Shown here one piece after another: positions 26,280 through 35,245 of a stretch of 64,000 nt of DNA. The stretch is from Pseudomonadota bacterium (lineage in GTDB: Bacteria > Pseudomonadota > Alphaproteobacteria > Rhodobacterales > Rhodobacteraceae). The stretch spans positions 124,001-188,000 of the forward strand of contig JAIUPD010000007.1 in the NCBI GenBank assembly GCA_020161615.1, written 5' to 3'. Position numbers and translations under genes: made by a program. Each line of letters starts with the position of its first letter. Position 1 is the first letter of the stretch. The notes under the pieces are model-generated. The model was not told the origin of the DNA. It saw nothing but the letters and a program-made list of their open reading frames with translations, and did not search any database.

Positions 26280-26881
26280 GCGGCGGTCCTTTCCCGGTGT
26301 TCAGCCTCGGTCAGGTGATAGCGCGGGGCGATGAATTCCTCGGCCCGCAGGATCCAGCCGCCTTTTCCGCCATCTCGCCGCCGCGCATATTTGCGCGAGG
26401 CCGGGCGGCGGTCGGCCAAAGCGTAGTAATAGCTGCGCCGCGCGATCCCGTAGGCATCGGCAAGGTGATCGGGCGCGGCGCCAAAGGCGGCCTGCGCGGC
26501 GCGGATCGTCTGCGGCCCGATCACGCCGTCCACCGTCAGGTCATGGCCCATCTCGCCCAGCAGCCGTTGCAGGATCCGCACCGCATTGCCGCCCGCATTC
26601 ACATACATGTCGAAGACGGAGGGCTGCAGCACCTCGGGCAGCGCGGCGATGCCGGGGTGGCGGTAATAATGTTCGAGGAAGATCGCAACCGCCTGCTCGC
26701 GGCTCAGCGCCCGGACATCGGCCTCGCTGACCTGCCCGTCGCCGGTCAGGTCCAGCCCCAGCCGCCGCATCGTGCCGATGGTCACGCCGAAATTGGTGGC
26801 CCCGCCCGGGTCGTCCGGGTCGTTCACGAAGCCGCCCTCACGGGCGACGATCTCTTCGGCAATGCTTTGCACGTCGCGCAT
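26270..26881 (-). CDS. GTA-type endolysin (holin-associated N-acetylmuramidase)
   Basis: A 203-aa GH108-type muramidase with a C-terminal peptidoglycan-binding domain. Catalytic Glu is E15 in AREGGFVNDPDDPGGATN, the family hallmark. Residues 44-55 (DLTGDGQVSEAD) form an EF-hand-like calcium loop inside the catalytic domain. DLTVDGVIGPQTIRAAQA (~110-128) begins the binding domain. No signal peptide, so export depends on the holin encoded next. Start ATG 26881 follows GGGAGG. It cleaves the peptidoglycan glycan strand to lyse GTA-producing cells; that role is inferred from known Rhodobacterales pairs. Confidence 0.85.
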   Translation of the reverse strand: MRDVQSIAEEIVAREGGFVNDPDDPGGATNFGVTIGTMRRLGLDLTGDGQVSEADVRALSREQAVAIFLEHYYRHPGIAALPEVLQPSVFDMYVNAGGNAVRILQRLLGEMGHDLTVDGVIGPQTIRAAQAAFGAAPDHLADAYGIARRSYYYALADRRPASRKYARRRDGGKGGWILRAEEFIAPRYHLTEAEHRERTAAWV

Positions 26882-26958
26882 CGCGCCCTCCCATGCTGGA
26901 AAGCGGGCAGGATCGCGGGACAGGGTTCAGATCCGATGGAGGTGGCGCGCGTTGCGGC

Positions 26959-27459
26959 TCAGCTTCCCTGGGGCGCGTAGCTTTCGCCGTGGTATTCGCA
27001 TTCGGGGCGGTTCGCCGCGGCATTGGGCGAGCCCTGGACACCGACTGCATCGGCCACTTCGCGCGGCATATAGGTCTCGTCATGCTTGGCGAGGATCTCG
27101 GTGGCGACAAACACGCCGTCCACCAGGCGGCCGGTCGCCACTGTCCCCTCGTTCTCGCCGAAAAGGTCGGGCAGGATGCCGCGGTAGCTGACCGGCACGC
27201 TGGCGCAGAAATCGGTCACGTTGAAGGTGATCGATTCGCCCTGCCCGCGGCTGAGCGAGCCGACCTCCACCATGCCGCCCAGGCGGAAGACCTCATTCGC
27301 ACCGGGGGGGTCGGCCAGAACCTGGCTGGGCGACCGGAAGAAGTTGATCCCGTCACGCATCGCATAGCCAATCAGCGCGGTGCTCAGCGTCAGGGCCACC
27401 GCGGCCACGGCAATGATCTGCACGCGGCGGGTCTTTTTAAGGCTCTTCATGCCGGCCAT
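26959..27459 (-). CDS. ccmE: Cytochrome c maturation heme chaperone CcmE
   Basis: A 166-aa periplasmic heme chaperone that takes heme from CcmC and passes it to CcmF for attachment to apocytochromes c. One N-terminal membrane anchor (~13-33) and a beta-barrel OB domain. Heme-binding H126 and Y130 are in KHDETYMP. Start ATG 27459 has GGAGG 6 nt upstream; ATG 27450 is the alternative. The remaining ccm genes are not in this window. Confidence 0.95.
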   Translation of the reverse strand: MAGMKSLKKTRRVQIIAVAAVALTLSTALIGYAMRDGINFFRSPSQVLADPPGANEVFRLGGMVEVGSLSRGQGESITFNVTDFCASVPVSYRGILPDLFGENEGTVATGRLVDGVFVATEILAKHDETYMPREVADAVGVQGSPNAAANRPECEYHGESYAPQGS

Positions 27460-27531
27460 GGCAATCCTCCGGGGTTTCGCTGCCTCAGATAGGAAGGCGG
27501 GCGATGGCTGGCAACGGGACCGGTTGCCGCA

Positions 27532-28344
27532 TCAGGCGGCGCGGAACGGGATCCGGCGGCGCAGGAACTGGGTCGCCTTGTGGCCAACGGCGACGGGGTC
27601 GCCGGTGGTCAGGAACAGCGTCTCGGTGCCGGCGCCGATCAGGTCGGGATGGCGTTCGAGGTAATGCTCAAGGCTTGCCGCGACCAGTTCGGGCTGGGAA
27701 TAGACCTGCACGCCGGGGCCCAGGGCGGCGCGGAAGGCGTCCTCCATCAGCGGATAATGCGTGCAGCCCAGCACCGCGGCCTCGGGCTTCGGCATCCGGC
27801 GGTGCAAGGCCTCGACGTGGCTATGCACCAGCGCCTCGGCCAGGATCATGTCGCCCTGTTCGATGGCGTCGACCACCCCGCCGCAGGGCTGGGCCTCGAC
27901 ATCGACGCCGATGGCGCGGAAGGCCAGTTCGCGCTGGAAGGCGCGGCTGGCGACCGTGGCGGGGGTGGCAAAGAGCGCGACATGCTTGACCGCCACCTCA
28001 CGCGGCGGGGAATTGTCGCCCCATTGCCGTTCGGTCAGCGCCTCGATCAGCGGCACGAACACGCCAAGCACGCGCTTGCCCGGCGGGATCCAGCTTTCCT
28101 GCATCCGCTTCAGCGCGGCGGCCGAGGCGGTGTTGCAGGCCAGGATCACCAGATCGCAGCCCTCGTCAAACAGACGCTGCACACCCTGCGTGGTCAGGCG
28201 GTAGATATCCTCGGCGTCGCGCGTGCCATAGGGCGTGTTGGCGTTGTCGCCGAAATAGACGAAAGGCACCTGCGGCAGGCGTCGCACCAGCGCATCCAGA
28301 ACCGTGAGCCCGCCCAGCCCGGAATCGAACACGCCTACTGCCAT
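27532..28344 (-). CDS. murI: Glutamate racemase
   Basis: Makes D-glutamate for peptidoglycan. 270 aa, typical length. The two catalytic cysteines are C70 (ILACNTASA) and C194 (LGCTHYPL); D7-S8 (GVFDSGLGG) and [10 protein letters not shown] are also conserved. The start is 8 bp beyond the stop of the upstream acyltransferase gene, so the two are probably co-transcribed. Confidence 0.95.
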   Translation of the reverse strand: MAVGVFDSGLGGLTVLDALVRRLPQVPFVYFGDNANTPYGTRDAEDIYRLTTQGVQRLFDEGCDLVILACNTASAAALKRMQESWIPPGKRVLGVFVPLIEALTERQWGDNSPPREVAVKHVALFATPATVASRAFQRELAFRAIGVDVEAQPCGGVVDAIEQGDMILAEALVHSHVEALHRRMPKPEAAVLGCTHYPLMEDAFRAALGPGVQVYSQPELVAASLEHYLERHPDLIGAGTETLFLTTGDPVAVGHKATQFLRRRIPFRAA

Positions 28345-28352
28345 CTCTGCCT

Positions 28353-29276
28353 CTATCGCCGATATTGCTCCTCGAATTCAAAGCCCAGGCGGGCCCAGTC
28401 CGAGGGGTTCGGCGACAAGTCATACGTGCTGCGGCGGAGGAAATCCATCACCTGATTGGCCCCCTGTCCGGCACTCGCGAGCTTGTGCGGCAGGATCGGA
28501 TCGCCCACCGCCAGCCGCACCGGGCTATCGGTCCGGGCGGCAAATTCGCGGATCAGCAGCGCCATGCGCAGCGTCGGATGCAGGTGGCTGGCCAGCTGGA
28601 AGAGGCGGGAATTGGCGCCCTCGAACCAGAGCGGCACGACCGTGGCGCCCGAGCGCGCGATCATCTTGGCGGTGAAGCCGCGCCACTGCGGGTCACGGGG
28701 CGGCGCAAAGGGGGTGGCGCCGGTCGCCACGGTGCCGCCCGGGAAGATGCCGATGGCACCGCCCGATTGCAGATAGCGGATCGCTTCGGCCCTGGTGGCG
28801 ATGTTGCGGCCCTGGGCGCTGCGGCTGCCGGAAAAATCGATGGGCAGGATCGCGCGGCGCACATCCTCGGCCCCAAGGAAGGCGTTATGCGCGACGATGC
28901 GAAAATCCCCGCCCCGCACGGCACTCAGGATATGGCCCAGCACCAGCCCGTCGAGGATGCCGAACGGATGGTTCGACACGACAACCAGCGGCCCGCGCGC
29001 CGGGATCGTACCCAGCGAGCCGCGGATCACGTCGAGGCGCAGGCCGAAGCGCTCCATCATCACCCGCCAGAAATCGCGCCCCTGCGCCACCTCGGCCTCA
29101 TATCCCTCGGCCCGCCGCATGAGCGCAAGGCGTCCGGTCGCGTTCTCGACGCTGCGGATCAGGGCCTGGCCAGCGCGGGTCCTGGCCGACATCGCATAGG
29201 TGATGTCGCGCGCCACCCCGCGGGACAGCGGGCGGCGGCGGTGGCGGACGGGCGTGTCGAGAATGGCGAGGGACAT
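28353..29276 (-). CDS. Lysophospholipid acyltransferase (PlsC-like)
   Basis: A 307-aa membrane-associated acyltransferase. The catalytic HX4D motif is H103-D109 in [10 protein letters not shown], and the acyl-acceptor block IFPGGT is at 178-182. It transfers an acyl chain to a lysolipid; the [10 protein letters not shown] variant also occurs in OlsA-like ornithine-lipid enzymes, but no olsB is adjacent. Start ATG 29276 is chosen over an upstream TTG; a perfect 10-bp hairpin ends 4 nt before this ATG and may hide the ribosome-binding region. Confidence 0.83.
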   Translation of the reverse strand: MSLAILDTPVRHRRRPLSRGVARDITYAMSARTRAGQALIRSVENATGRLALMRRAEGYEAEVAQGRDFWRVMMERFGLRLDVIRGSLGTIPARGPLVVVSNHPFGILDGLVLGHILSAVRGGDFRIVAHNAFLGAEDVRRAILPIDFSGSRSAQGRNIATRAEAIRYLQSGGAIGIFPGGTVATGATPFAPPRDPQWRGFTAKMIARSGATVVPLWFEGANSRLFQLASHLHPTLRMALLIREFAARTDSPVRLAVGDPILPHKLASAGQGANQVMDFLRRSTYDLSPNPSDWARLGFEFEEQYRR

Positions 29277-29280
29277 GGCG

Positions 29281-29307
29281 GACTCGGGCAAAGGATATGC
29301 CCGAGTC
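29281..29307 (-). promoter_or_regulatory. Perfect 10-bp hairpin directly before the acyltransferase start
   Basis: GACTCGGGCA and TGCCCGAGTC pair perfectly around a 7-nt loop. On the minus strand it lies after the stop of the oxidoreductase gene (31 bp) and ends 4 nt before the acyltransferase ATG, with no U-run. It would sequester the translation initiation region or mark an mRNA processing site. Confidence 0.6.
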
Positions 29308-29338
29308 CTAGCGCCTGCTGGTGACAGAATGGCGACGG

Positions 29339-32300
29339 TTATTCCGCCGCCATCCGCGTGGGTGTGCCGCCCTGGGCGATGGCAGCCAGGATTTCCTCAC
29401 GCCGCTTCGCCGCCTTGGCCTCGTTCGCCTCCTTGACCGGGCCATAGCCGCGGATCGACAGCGGCAGCATGGCCAGTTCCAGGATCAGATCGCGGGTCGC
29501 CGGGCCCAGCTTCGGCAGAACCGCCTTCATGTCGCCTTCGAACTGCTTGATCAGGCTGCGTTCCATCTTCCGCTCGGCGGAATAGCCGAAGGGGTCGAAG
29601 GGCGTGCCGCGCAGGCCCTTCATCTTGGCCAGGATCTTGAAGCCCGTCATCATCCAGGGGCCGAACTCACGCTTCTTGGGCCGGCCCGAGGGATCCTTGC
29701 CGCCGATCACCGGCGGGGCGAGGTGGAATTTCATCACGAAATCGCCCTCGAAGGTCTCGCGCAGCCTGACCTCGGTCGACAGATGCAGCCGCGCGACCTC
29801 GTATTCGTCCTTGTAGGCCAGAAGCTTGTGATAGCCCTTGGCCACCGCCTCGCGCAGCGTCTTGTCCTCGACGCTGTCGACCAGCTTGCGGAAGCGCCTG
29901 GCCAGCCGCTTGCCCTGATATTCGACCAGACGGGCCTCGCGGAACGCGACGGGATCGACCGGCAAGCTGTTGATATCGCTGGGGGTGATGACCTTGGCCG
30001 CGTCCTGCGGATAGAGCACGGCCCAACGCCCGATCTCGAAAGCGCGCTGATTGCCCTCGACCGAGGCCTTGTTCAGCACGATGGCCTCGCGGATCGAGTC
30101 CAGGCTCAGCGGCACCAGTCCCATCTGCCAGGCGCCGCCCAGCACCATCATGTTGGAATAGATCGAATCCCCGAGCGCCACGCGGGCCAGTTCCGAAGCG
30201 TCGAACATCGACAGCCGATCCCGAAGCCGCGCTTGAAGAGCAACCTCCAGATTATTGATCGGCAACCGGAATTCGGTATCACGGGTAAAGGCGCCGGTGA
30301 TGATCTCATGGCTGTTGACCACCGCGCCGGTGCGGCCCGTGGTCATGAGGCCGATGGTCTTCGCCCCCGCCGTCACCACCAGATCGCCGCCGATCACCGC
30401 ATCCGCCTCGCCCACGGCGACGCGGACCGCACTGATATCCTCGGGCCTGTTGGCCAGCCGCAAGTGGATATGCACCGCGCCGCCCTTCTGCGCGAGGCCC
30501 GCCATCTCCATCATGCCGGCGCCCTTGCCGTCGATCTGCGCCGCCTGCGCCAACACCGCGCCGACCGTCACCACGCCGGTGCCACCGACGCCGGTGATGA
30601 TCAGGTTATGCGTGCCATTGATCGCGGGCAGGACCGGATCCGGCAGGTCCGGCAGATCCAGCGCGCGGGTGGCGGCCTTCTTCACCTTGGCGCCCTCGAC
30701 CGTGACAAAAGACGGGCAGAAGCCCTTGAGACAGCTGTAATCCTTGTTGCAGGACGATTGGTCGATGGCCCGCTTGCGACCCAGCTCCGTCTCGACCGGG
30801 ACGATGGAGACGCAGTTCGACTGCACGCCGCAATCGCCGCAGCCCTCGCAGACCTCGGTGTTGATGAAGACCCGGCGGTCGGGATCGGGGAAGGTGCCAC
30901 GCTTGCGGCGGCGGCGCTTCTCGGCGGCGCAGGTCTGGACGTAGATGATGGCGGAGACGCCCCTGGTCTCGGCCATTTTCTCCTGCACATTCATCAGGTT
31001 GGCGCGCTCGACCTTCTCGATGCCCGCCGGGAATTGCGACAGGTCGAGCTCTTCCTTCTCGTCATAGACCACGACCACCGGCTTCACGCCCATCGCCGTG
31101 ATCTCACGCGCGATCTGATAGGCGGTGAGCCCGCCCTCGTTCCTCTGCCCGCCGGTCATGGCGACGGCATCGTTGAAGAGGATCTTGTAGGTGATGGTCG
31201 TGCCGGCGGCCAGGGCCGCGCGGATCGCCTGCACACCCGAATGGTTATAGGTCCCGTCGCCCAGGTTCTGGAACACATGGCCGCGGTGCGAGAAGAGGCT
31301 TTCACCAATCCAGTTCGCGCCCTCGCCGCCCATATGGGTGAAGCCCAGCGTCTCGCGGTCCATCCACTGCACCATGTAATGGCAGCCGATCCCCGCATAG
31401 GCGCGGCTGCCGTCGGGCAGCTTGGTCGAGGAATTATGCGGGCAGCCGGAACAGAACCAGGGCGTTCGCTGGGCAATGTCGGTCGCGTTATCGGCACGGC
31501 GGGCTTCGGCCAACCTCTCAAGACCGGCGCGCAACCCCTCGGTTTCGCAGCCTTCTTCCAGGAAGATACCGCCCAGTTTCTCGGCGATCATCACCGGGTC
31601 GAGGGCATAGCGGGTCGGGAACAATTCGTCCGAATGCATCCCGCCGGCGCCGCCCTTGTACCAGCCATAGACGCGGCGGCCGCGGCGGTCGTCGAAGATT
31701 GCCTCCTTGATCTGCACCTCGATCAGCTTGCGCTTCTCCTCGACGCAGATGATGAGGTCGAGGTCATCGGCCCATTCGTGGAACGAGGTCATGTCCAAGG
31801 GCCAGGTCTGCCCGACCTTGTAGGTGGTGATGCCCAGCCGCTCGCAGGTCGCCTCGTCCAGCCCCAGCAGCCCCATGGCATGCACCAGGTCCAGCCAGTT
31901 CTTGCCCGCCGCGACCAGCCCGATCCGGGCGCCCGGCTTGCCCCAGACGCGCCTATCCATGCGGTTCGCGCGGCTGAAGGCCTCGGCCGCGAAGCGCTTG
32001 TAGTCGATCATCCGCGCTTCCTGCGCGACCGGTGTGTCCTGCAGGCGGATGTTCAGCCCGCCCGGGGGCATCTGGAAATCGGGGCGCACGAAGGACATTC
32101 GATGCGGGTTGCCATCGACCACGGCCGTGGCCTCGACCGTATCCTTCATCGTCTTGAGGCCCACCCAAAGCCCGGAAAAGCGGCTCAGTTCAAAGGCGTA
32201 GTGGCCGTAATCAAGGATCTCCTGCACCCCGGCGGGCGAGACGATCGGCATATAGGCATCGACCATCGCCCAGTCCGATTGATGCAGCACGGTCGAGCTT

Positions 32301-32752
32301 TCGCCGGTATGGTCGTCGCCCATCGCCATGATGACGCCGCCATGCGCCGAGGTGCCCGCCATGTTGCCATGCTTCATCGGGTCGCCCGACCGGTCGACCC
32401 CGGGCCCCTTGCCGTACCAGAGCGCGAAAACGCCGTCGTATTTGCCCTCGCCCCGCAGTTCCGCCTGTTGGGAGCCCCAGATGGCGGTCGCGGCCAGATC
32501 CTCGTTCAGCCCCTCCTGAAAGGTGACCTGCGCGGCATCGAGGAAGGGTCTGGCGCGGATCATTTGCTGGTCGACCGCGCCCAAGGGCGAGCCGCGGTAG
32601 CCCGTCACATAGCCCGCCGTGTTCAGCCCCGCCGCCCGGTCCCGCGCCCGCTGCGCCAGCATCAGGCGCACCAGCGCCTGCGTGCCGTTCAGCAGAACCG
32701 GGGATTTATCCAGGTCGAAACGGTCGTTCAGAGACACCGTCTGCTTACCCAT
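29339..32752 (-). CDS. Indolepyruvate ferredoxin oxidoreductase, fused subunits
   Basis: A 1137-aa fusion of the IorA- and IorB-type parts of 2-oxoacid:ferredoxin oxidoreductase, which oxidatively decarboxylates aryl- or branched-chain pyruvates to acyl-CoA. The N-terminal Pyr-like domain has YVTGYRGSPLGAVDQQ, the middle carries the ThDP domain (MGGEGANW), and then come ferredoxin-like cysteines CEGCGDCGVQSNC and SCNKDYSCLKGFCPSF (~640-695). The C-terminal gamma domain has TGVGGTGVVTVG. Start ATG 32752 follows GGGAGG. Divergent LysR gene upstream with a dyad between. Confidence 0.9.
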   Translation of the reverse strand: MGKQTVSLNDRFDLDKSPVLLNGTQALVRLMLAQRARDRAAGLNTAGYVTGYRGSPLGAVDQQMIRARPFLDAAQVTFQEGLNEDLAATAIWGSQQAELRGEGKYDGVFALWYGKGPGVDRSGDPMKHGNMAGTSAHGGVIMAMGDDHTGESSTVLHQSDWAMVDAYMPIVSPAGVQEILDYGHYAFELSRFSGLWVGLKTMKDTVEATAVVDGNPHRMSFVRPDFQMPPGGLNIRLQDTPVAQEARMIDYKRFAAEAFSRANRMDRRVWGKPGARIGLVAAGKNWLDLVHAMGLLGLDEATCERLGITTYKVGQTWPLDMTSFHEWADDLDLIICVEEKRKLIEVQIKEAIFDDRRGRRVYGWYKGGAGGMHSDELFPTRYALDPVMIAEKLGGIFLEEGCETEGLRAGLERLAEARRADNATDIAQRTPWFCSGCPHNSSTKLPDGSRAYAGIGCHYMVQWMDRETLGFTHMGGEGANWIGESLFSHRGHVFQNLGDGTYNHSGVQAIRAALAAGTTITYKILFNDAVAMTGGQRNEGGLTAYQIAREITAMGVKPVVVVYDEKEELDLSQFPAGIEKVERANLMNVQEKMAETRGVSAIIYVQTCAAEKRRRRKRGTFPDPDRRVFINTEVCEGCGDCGVQSNCVSIVPVETELGRKRAIDQSSCNKDYSCLKGFCPSFVTVEGAKVKKAATRALDLPDLPDPVLPAINGTHNLIITGVGGTGVVTVGAVLAQAAQIDGKGAGMMEMAGLAQKGGAVHIHLRLANRPEDISAVRVAVGEADAVIGGDLVVTAGAKTIGLMTTGRTGAVVNSHEIITGAFTRDTEFRLPINNLEVALQARLRDRLSMFDASELARVALGDSIYSNMMVLGGAWQMGLVPLSLDSIREAIVLNKASVEGNQRAFEIGRWAVLYPQDAAKVITPSDINSLPVDPVAFREARLVEYQGKRLARRFRKLVDSVEDKTLREAVAKGYHKLLAYKDEYEVARLHLSTEVRLRETFEGDFVMKFHLAPPVIGGKDPSGRPKKREFGPWMMTGFKILAKMKGLRGTPFDPFGYSAERKMERSLIKQFEGDMKAVLPKLGPATRDLILELAMLPLSIRGYGPVKEANEAKAAKRREEILAAIAQGGTPTRMAAE

Positions 32753-32801
32753 CGTGCACCTCCCATGCCGATCGCCACTCCGGTGGCGTTAGCGGCAGTA
32801 T

Positions 32802-32820
32802 AGGTCAAAAATGCTGACCT
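32802..32820. promoter_or_regulatory. LysR-type dyad between the oxidoreductase and its regulator
   Basis: AGGTCA and TGACCT face each other across 7 nt. The core fits the LysR pattern T-N11-A (TCA...TGA). It lies 49 bp before the oxidoreductase start and about 98 bp before the LysR start. Confidence 0.6.
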
Positions 32821-32917
32821 TAAAACCCGTTTCCACGGATTCTTGTCTTTTCGGGTACACAAGGTTGCCATAGAAACGTTTGGCAAAGAAACAGCGCCGG
32901 GTAATGACCGATATTTT

Positions 32918-33826
32918 ATGATGGACTGGGACAAGCTCCGAATCTTTCACGCGGTGGCCGATGCCGGCAGCCTGACCCATGCCGGTGACACGCTGGGGCT
33001 GAGCCAATCGGCCGTCAGCCGCCAGATCCGCGGGCTTGAGGAAAGCCTCAGCACGATCCTGTTTCACCGCCACGCGCGGGGGCTGATTCTGACCGAGCAG
33101 GGGGAATTGCTGTTCGACGCGACGCGGGCCATGACCAAGCGGCTCGAGACCGCCGCCGCCCGGATCCGCGACAGCGAGGAAGAGGTCTATGGCGAGCTGC
33201 GCGTCACCACCACGACCGCCTTCGGCACCCTCTGGCTGGCCCCGCGCCTGCCGACGCTTTATGCCAAATACCCGGAATTGAAGATCGACCTCATGCTGGA
33301 AGAGCGGGTGCTCGACCTGCCGATGCGCGAGGCCGATGTGGCGATAAGGATGAAGGAGCCGAGCCAGGCCGATCTGATCAGGAAGCGCCTGATGGGGGTC
33401 AGGATGCGGCTTTACGCCTCGACCGAATACCTGCGCCAGAACGGCACGCCGACCTCGCTGATCGAGATGAAGGATCACCGCCTGGTCTGTCAGAGCGCCA
33501 ATGCCCATCAAGTGGCGGCCGGCGGCGCGCTGGTGCGCGAGCTGATGACGCAGCAGATCCGCTCGACCTTCACGGTCAACAACTACTTCGGCGTGTTGCA
33601 GGCGGTGATCAATCATCTCGGCGTGGGGGTCCTGCCCGACTACCTGACCGAAGATTTCCCGCAACTGGTGCGGGTGCTGCCCGATGTCGAAAGCGCCGAG
33701 GTTCCGGTGTTTCTGGCCTACCCGGAAGAATTGCGTCATTCCAAGCGGGTATCGGCTTTTCGGGATTTCGTGCTGGAGGGCGTGATCGCTTATCGCCGCC
33801 AGCGGACCATGCCCGGCAGCGAGTAA
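32918..33826 (+). CDS. LysR-family transcriptional regulator
   Basis: A 302-aa regulator with a winged helix-turn-helix at ~5-65 (KLRIFHAVADAGSLTHAGDTLGLSQSAVSRQIRGLEESL) and a C-terminal substrate-binding-like effector domain from ~95. Two adjacent ATGs (32918, 32921) are possible starts and neither has a clear ribosome-binding site. It is divergent from the indolepyruvate oxidoreductase gene, the probable target, with a LysR-type dyad between them. Confidence 0.88.
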   Translation: MMDWDKLRIFHAVADAGSLTHAGDTLGLSQSAVSRQIRGLEESLSTILFHRHARGLILTEQGELLFDATRAMTKRLETAAARIRDSEEEVYGELRVTTTTAFGTLWLAPRLPTLYAKYPELKIDLMLEERVLDLPMREADVAIRMKEPSQADLIRKRLMGVRMRLYASTEYLRQNGTPTSLIEMKDHRLVCQSANAHQVAAGGALVRELMTQQIRSTFTVNNYFGVLQAVINHLGVGVLPDYLTEDFPQLVRVLPDVESAEVPVFLAYPEELRHSKRVSAFRDFVLEGVIAYRRQRTMPGSE

Positions 33827-33908
33827 CTCGCCGGTCGGTTGTGTTGACGCTGGGTGAGGCATGCATGCAACGCATCGCGGCTATGATGCATGCGCAGCGA
33901 CGAAATTG

Positions 33909-33937
33909 TTGAACGCATGCAGCGATTCGACTATCTG
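33909..33937 (+). promoter_or_regulatory. Candidate promoter of a small RNA
   Basis: TTGAAC (33909-33914), 17 bp, TATCTG (33932-33937). The -35 is good, the -10 only fair. A GCATGC copy directly follows the -35. Transcription would begin near 33944, just before two stem-loops and a terminator. Confidence 0.45.
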
Positions 33938-35244
33938 GGTTCGTGAGATACAGGAGTTCCTTCTGTATCTTTACCTCCCTGTTGGACTTGGGCCGAGCTT
34001 TGCTCGGCCTTCTTTTTTGGGTCGGCCTTTCCCTGCAGCGCCGCCAGCCGAGTCCCGAGGAAGGCCCGTTCCGCCGCATTGCCCGACCGGGCGATGGCCG
34101 CGGCATAGGCTTCCGCCGCCGCCTCGCCCTGCCCCGCCCGCGCCCTGAGATCGGCAAGCGCCGCGTGGAACGGTTGATAGCTATGCAAATCCGCGCCCAG
34201 CCCCTCGACCAGGGCCAGCGCCGCCGCCGCCTCGCCGGTCTCGGCAAGCGCCACCGCGCGATTGAGGCGCACGACCGGCGTCGGCTCGAAGCGCAGGAGG
34301 CTGTCGTACAGCAAGAAGATCTGGCGGCGGTCGATCACGGGCGCGGTGTTGAGCGCGGCAATCGCCGCCTTGATCTGGAACGGCCCCGGGGCACGGCAGG
34401 CAAGCGCCCGGTCGATCAGCGCCTCGCCCTCGGCGATCTGCGTCTGGTCCCAGAGGTTCCGGTCCTGCCGGTCGAGCGGCACAAGCTCGCCGTCCGGCCC
34501 CAGCCGCGCCGCGCGCCGCGCATCGGTGATCAGCATCAGCGCCAGCAGGCCCAGCACTTCCGGCTCGTCCGGGCGCAGCTGATCGAGCATCCGCGCCAGG
34601 TAGATCGCCTCGGCCGAGTGATCGACGCGCAGGGGCGCCGCGCCTGCCGTGACTGCGTAACCTTCGTTGAAGATGAGATAGAGCACCGCCAGCACCGAGC
34701 CCAGCCGCGCCGCCCAATCGCCGGGCCCGGGCACGGCAAAGGGGATCCCGGCCGCGCGGATCTTGGCCTTGGCGCGGCTCAGGCGCTGGCCCATGGCGGG
34801 CTCGGTATCAAGGAAGGCGCGGGCGATCTCGGCCGTGGTCAGCCCGCCCAGCGTGCGCAGGGTCAGCGCGACGCGGGTCTTGGCCTCAAGCGCCGGGTGG
34901 CAGCAGGCGAAGATGAGCCGCAGCCTTTCGTCGGGGATCTCGGGCGCGGGCTCGTCGCGCGCCGCCGCATCGGCCTCGGCCAGCAGCTGTAGATCAGGGG
35001 CGCGCGCGGCCAGACGCGCGGCGCGGCGCCAGCGGTCGATCACCTTGCGCCGGGCGGCGGTCAGCAGCCAGGCGCCGGGGCGGTCGGGTAGCCCGGAGCG
35101 TTGCCAATGCACCAGCGCCGATTCCATCGCCTCGCTCAGCGCCTCTTCCGCCAGGTCAAGGTCGCGCAGCTCGGCCACCAGCGCCGACAGGATGCGGCCC
35201 CGTTCGTGACGATGCAGGGCATCGAGGATCGGGGCCGCCTCCAT
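33931..35244 (-). CDS. ECF42-group RNA polymerase sigma factor
   Basis: A 437-aa sigma factor with region 2 (~8-75, ALSEAMESALVHWQRSGLP...WLLTAARRKVIDRWRR), region 4 (~110-165, LTLRTLGGLTTAEIARAFLDTEPAMGQRLSRAK) and a long C-terminal TPR-like extension (~170-400). That extension defines the ECF42 group, which has no anti-sigma factor and is linked to DGPF proteins. Both preceding genes encode DGPF proteins, and the start is 1 nt from the stop of the nearer one. The last ~30 residues are Lys/Gln-rich and overlap a plus-strand terminator, so the tail may be poorly conserved. Confidence 0.9.
   Translation of the reverse strand: MEAAPILDALHRHERGRILSALVAELRDLDLAEEALSEAMESALVHWQRSGLPDRPGAWLLTAARRKVIDRWRRAARLAARAPDLQLLAEADAAARDEPAPEIPDERLRLIFACCHPALEAKTRVALTLRTLGGLTTAEIARAFLDTEPAMGQRLSRAKAKIRAAGIPFAVPGPGDWAARLGSVLAVLYLIFNEGYAVTAGAAPLRVDHSAEAIYLARMLDQLRPDEPEVLGLLALMLITDARRAARLGPDGELVPLDRQDRNLWDQTQIAEGEALIDRALACRAPGPFQIKAAIAALNTAPVIDRRQIFLLYDSLLRFEPTPVVRLNRAVALAETGEAAAALALVEGLGADLHSYQPFHAALADLRARAGQGEAAAEAYAAAIARSGNAAERAFLGTRLAALQGKADPKKKAEQSSAQVQQGGKDTEGTPVSHEPR
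33944..34018 (+). ncRNA. Candidate ~75-nt small RNA antisense to the ECF42 gene
   Basis: Directly after a plausible promoter lies a first stem, AGATACAG/CTGTATCT (33946-33970). A single-stranded linker rich in ACCTCCC (anti-Shine-Dalgarno-like) follows, then a classic terminator stem with a U-run (33991-34018). The RNA would be fully antisense to the last ~85 nt of the sigma gene. It could instead be the end of a long 3' UTR of the LysR gene. No known RNA family is recognised. Confidence 0.45.
33991..34018 (+). terminator. Rho-independent terminator, plus strand
   Basis: GGCCGAGC and GCTCGGCC pair around TTT, followed by TTCTTTTTT. It reads only on the plus strand, yet lies inside the 3' coding end of the minus-strand sigma factor gene. 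Confidence 0.85.
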
Positions 35245-35245
35245 C

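Noticed and set aside
29321-32803. 1160-codon plus-strand frame opposite the oxidoreductase gene
   Set aside because: His/Arg/Ala-rich mirror of a real gene with clear motifs on the other strand; no domain seen.
33861-34148. Plus-strand ORF starting in the GCATGC array
   Set aside because: It runs through a strong terminator and has no ribosome-binding site or family resemblance.
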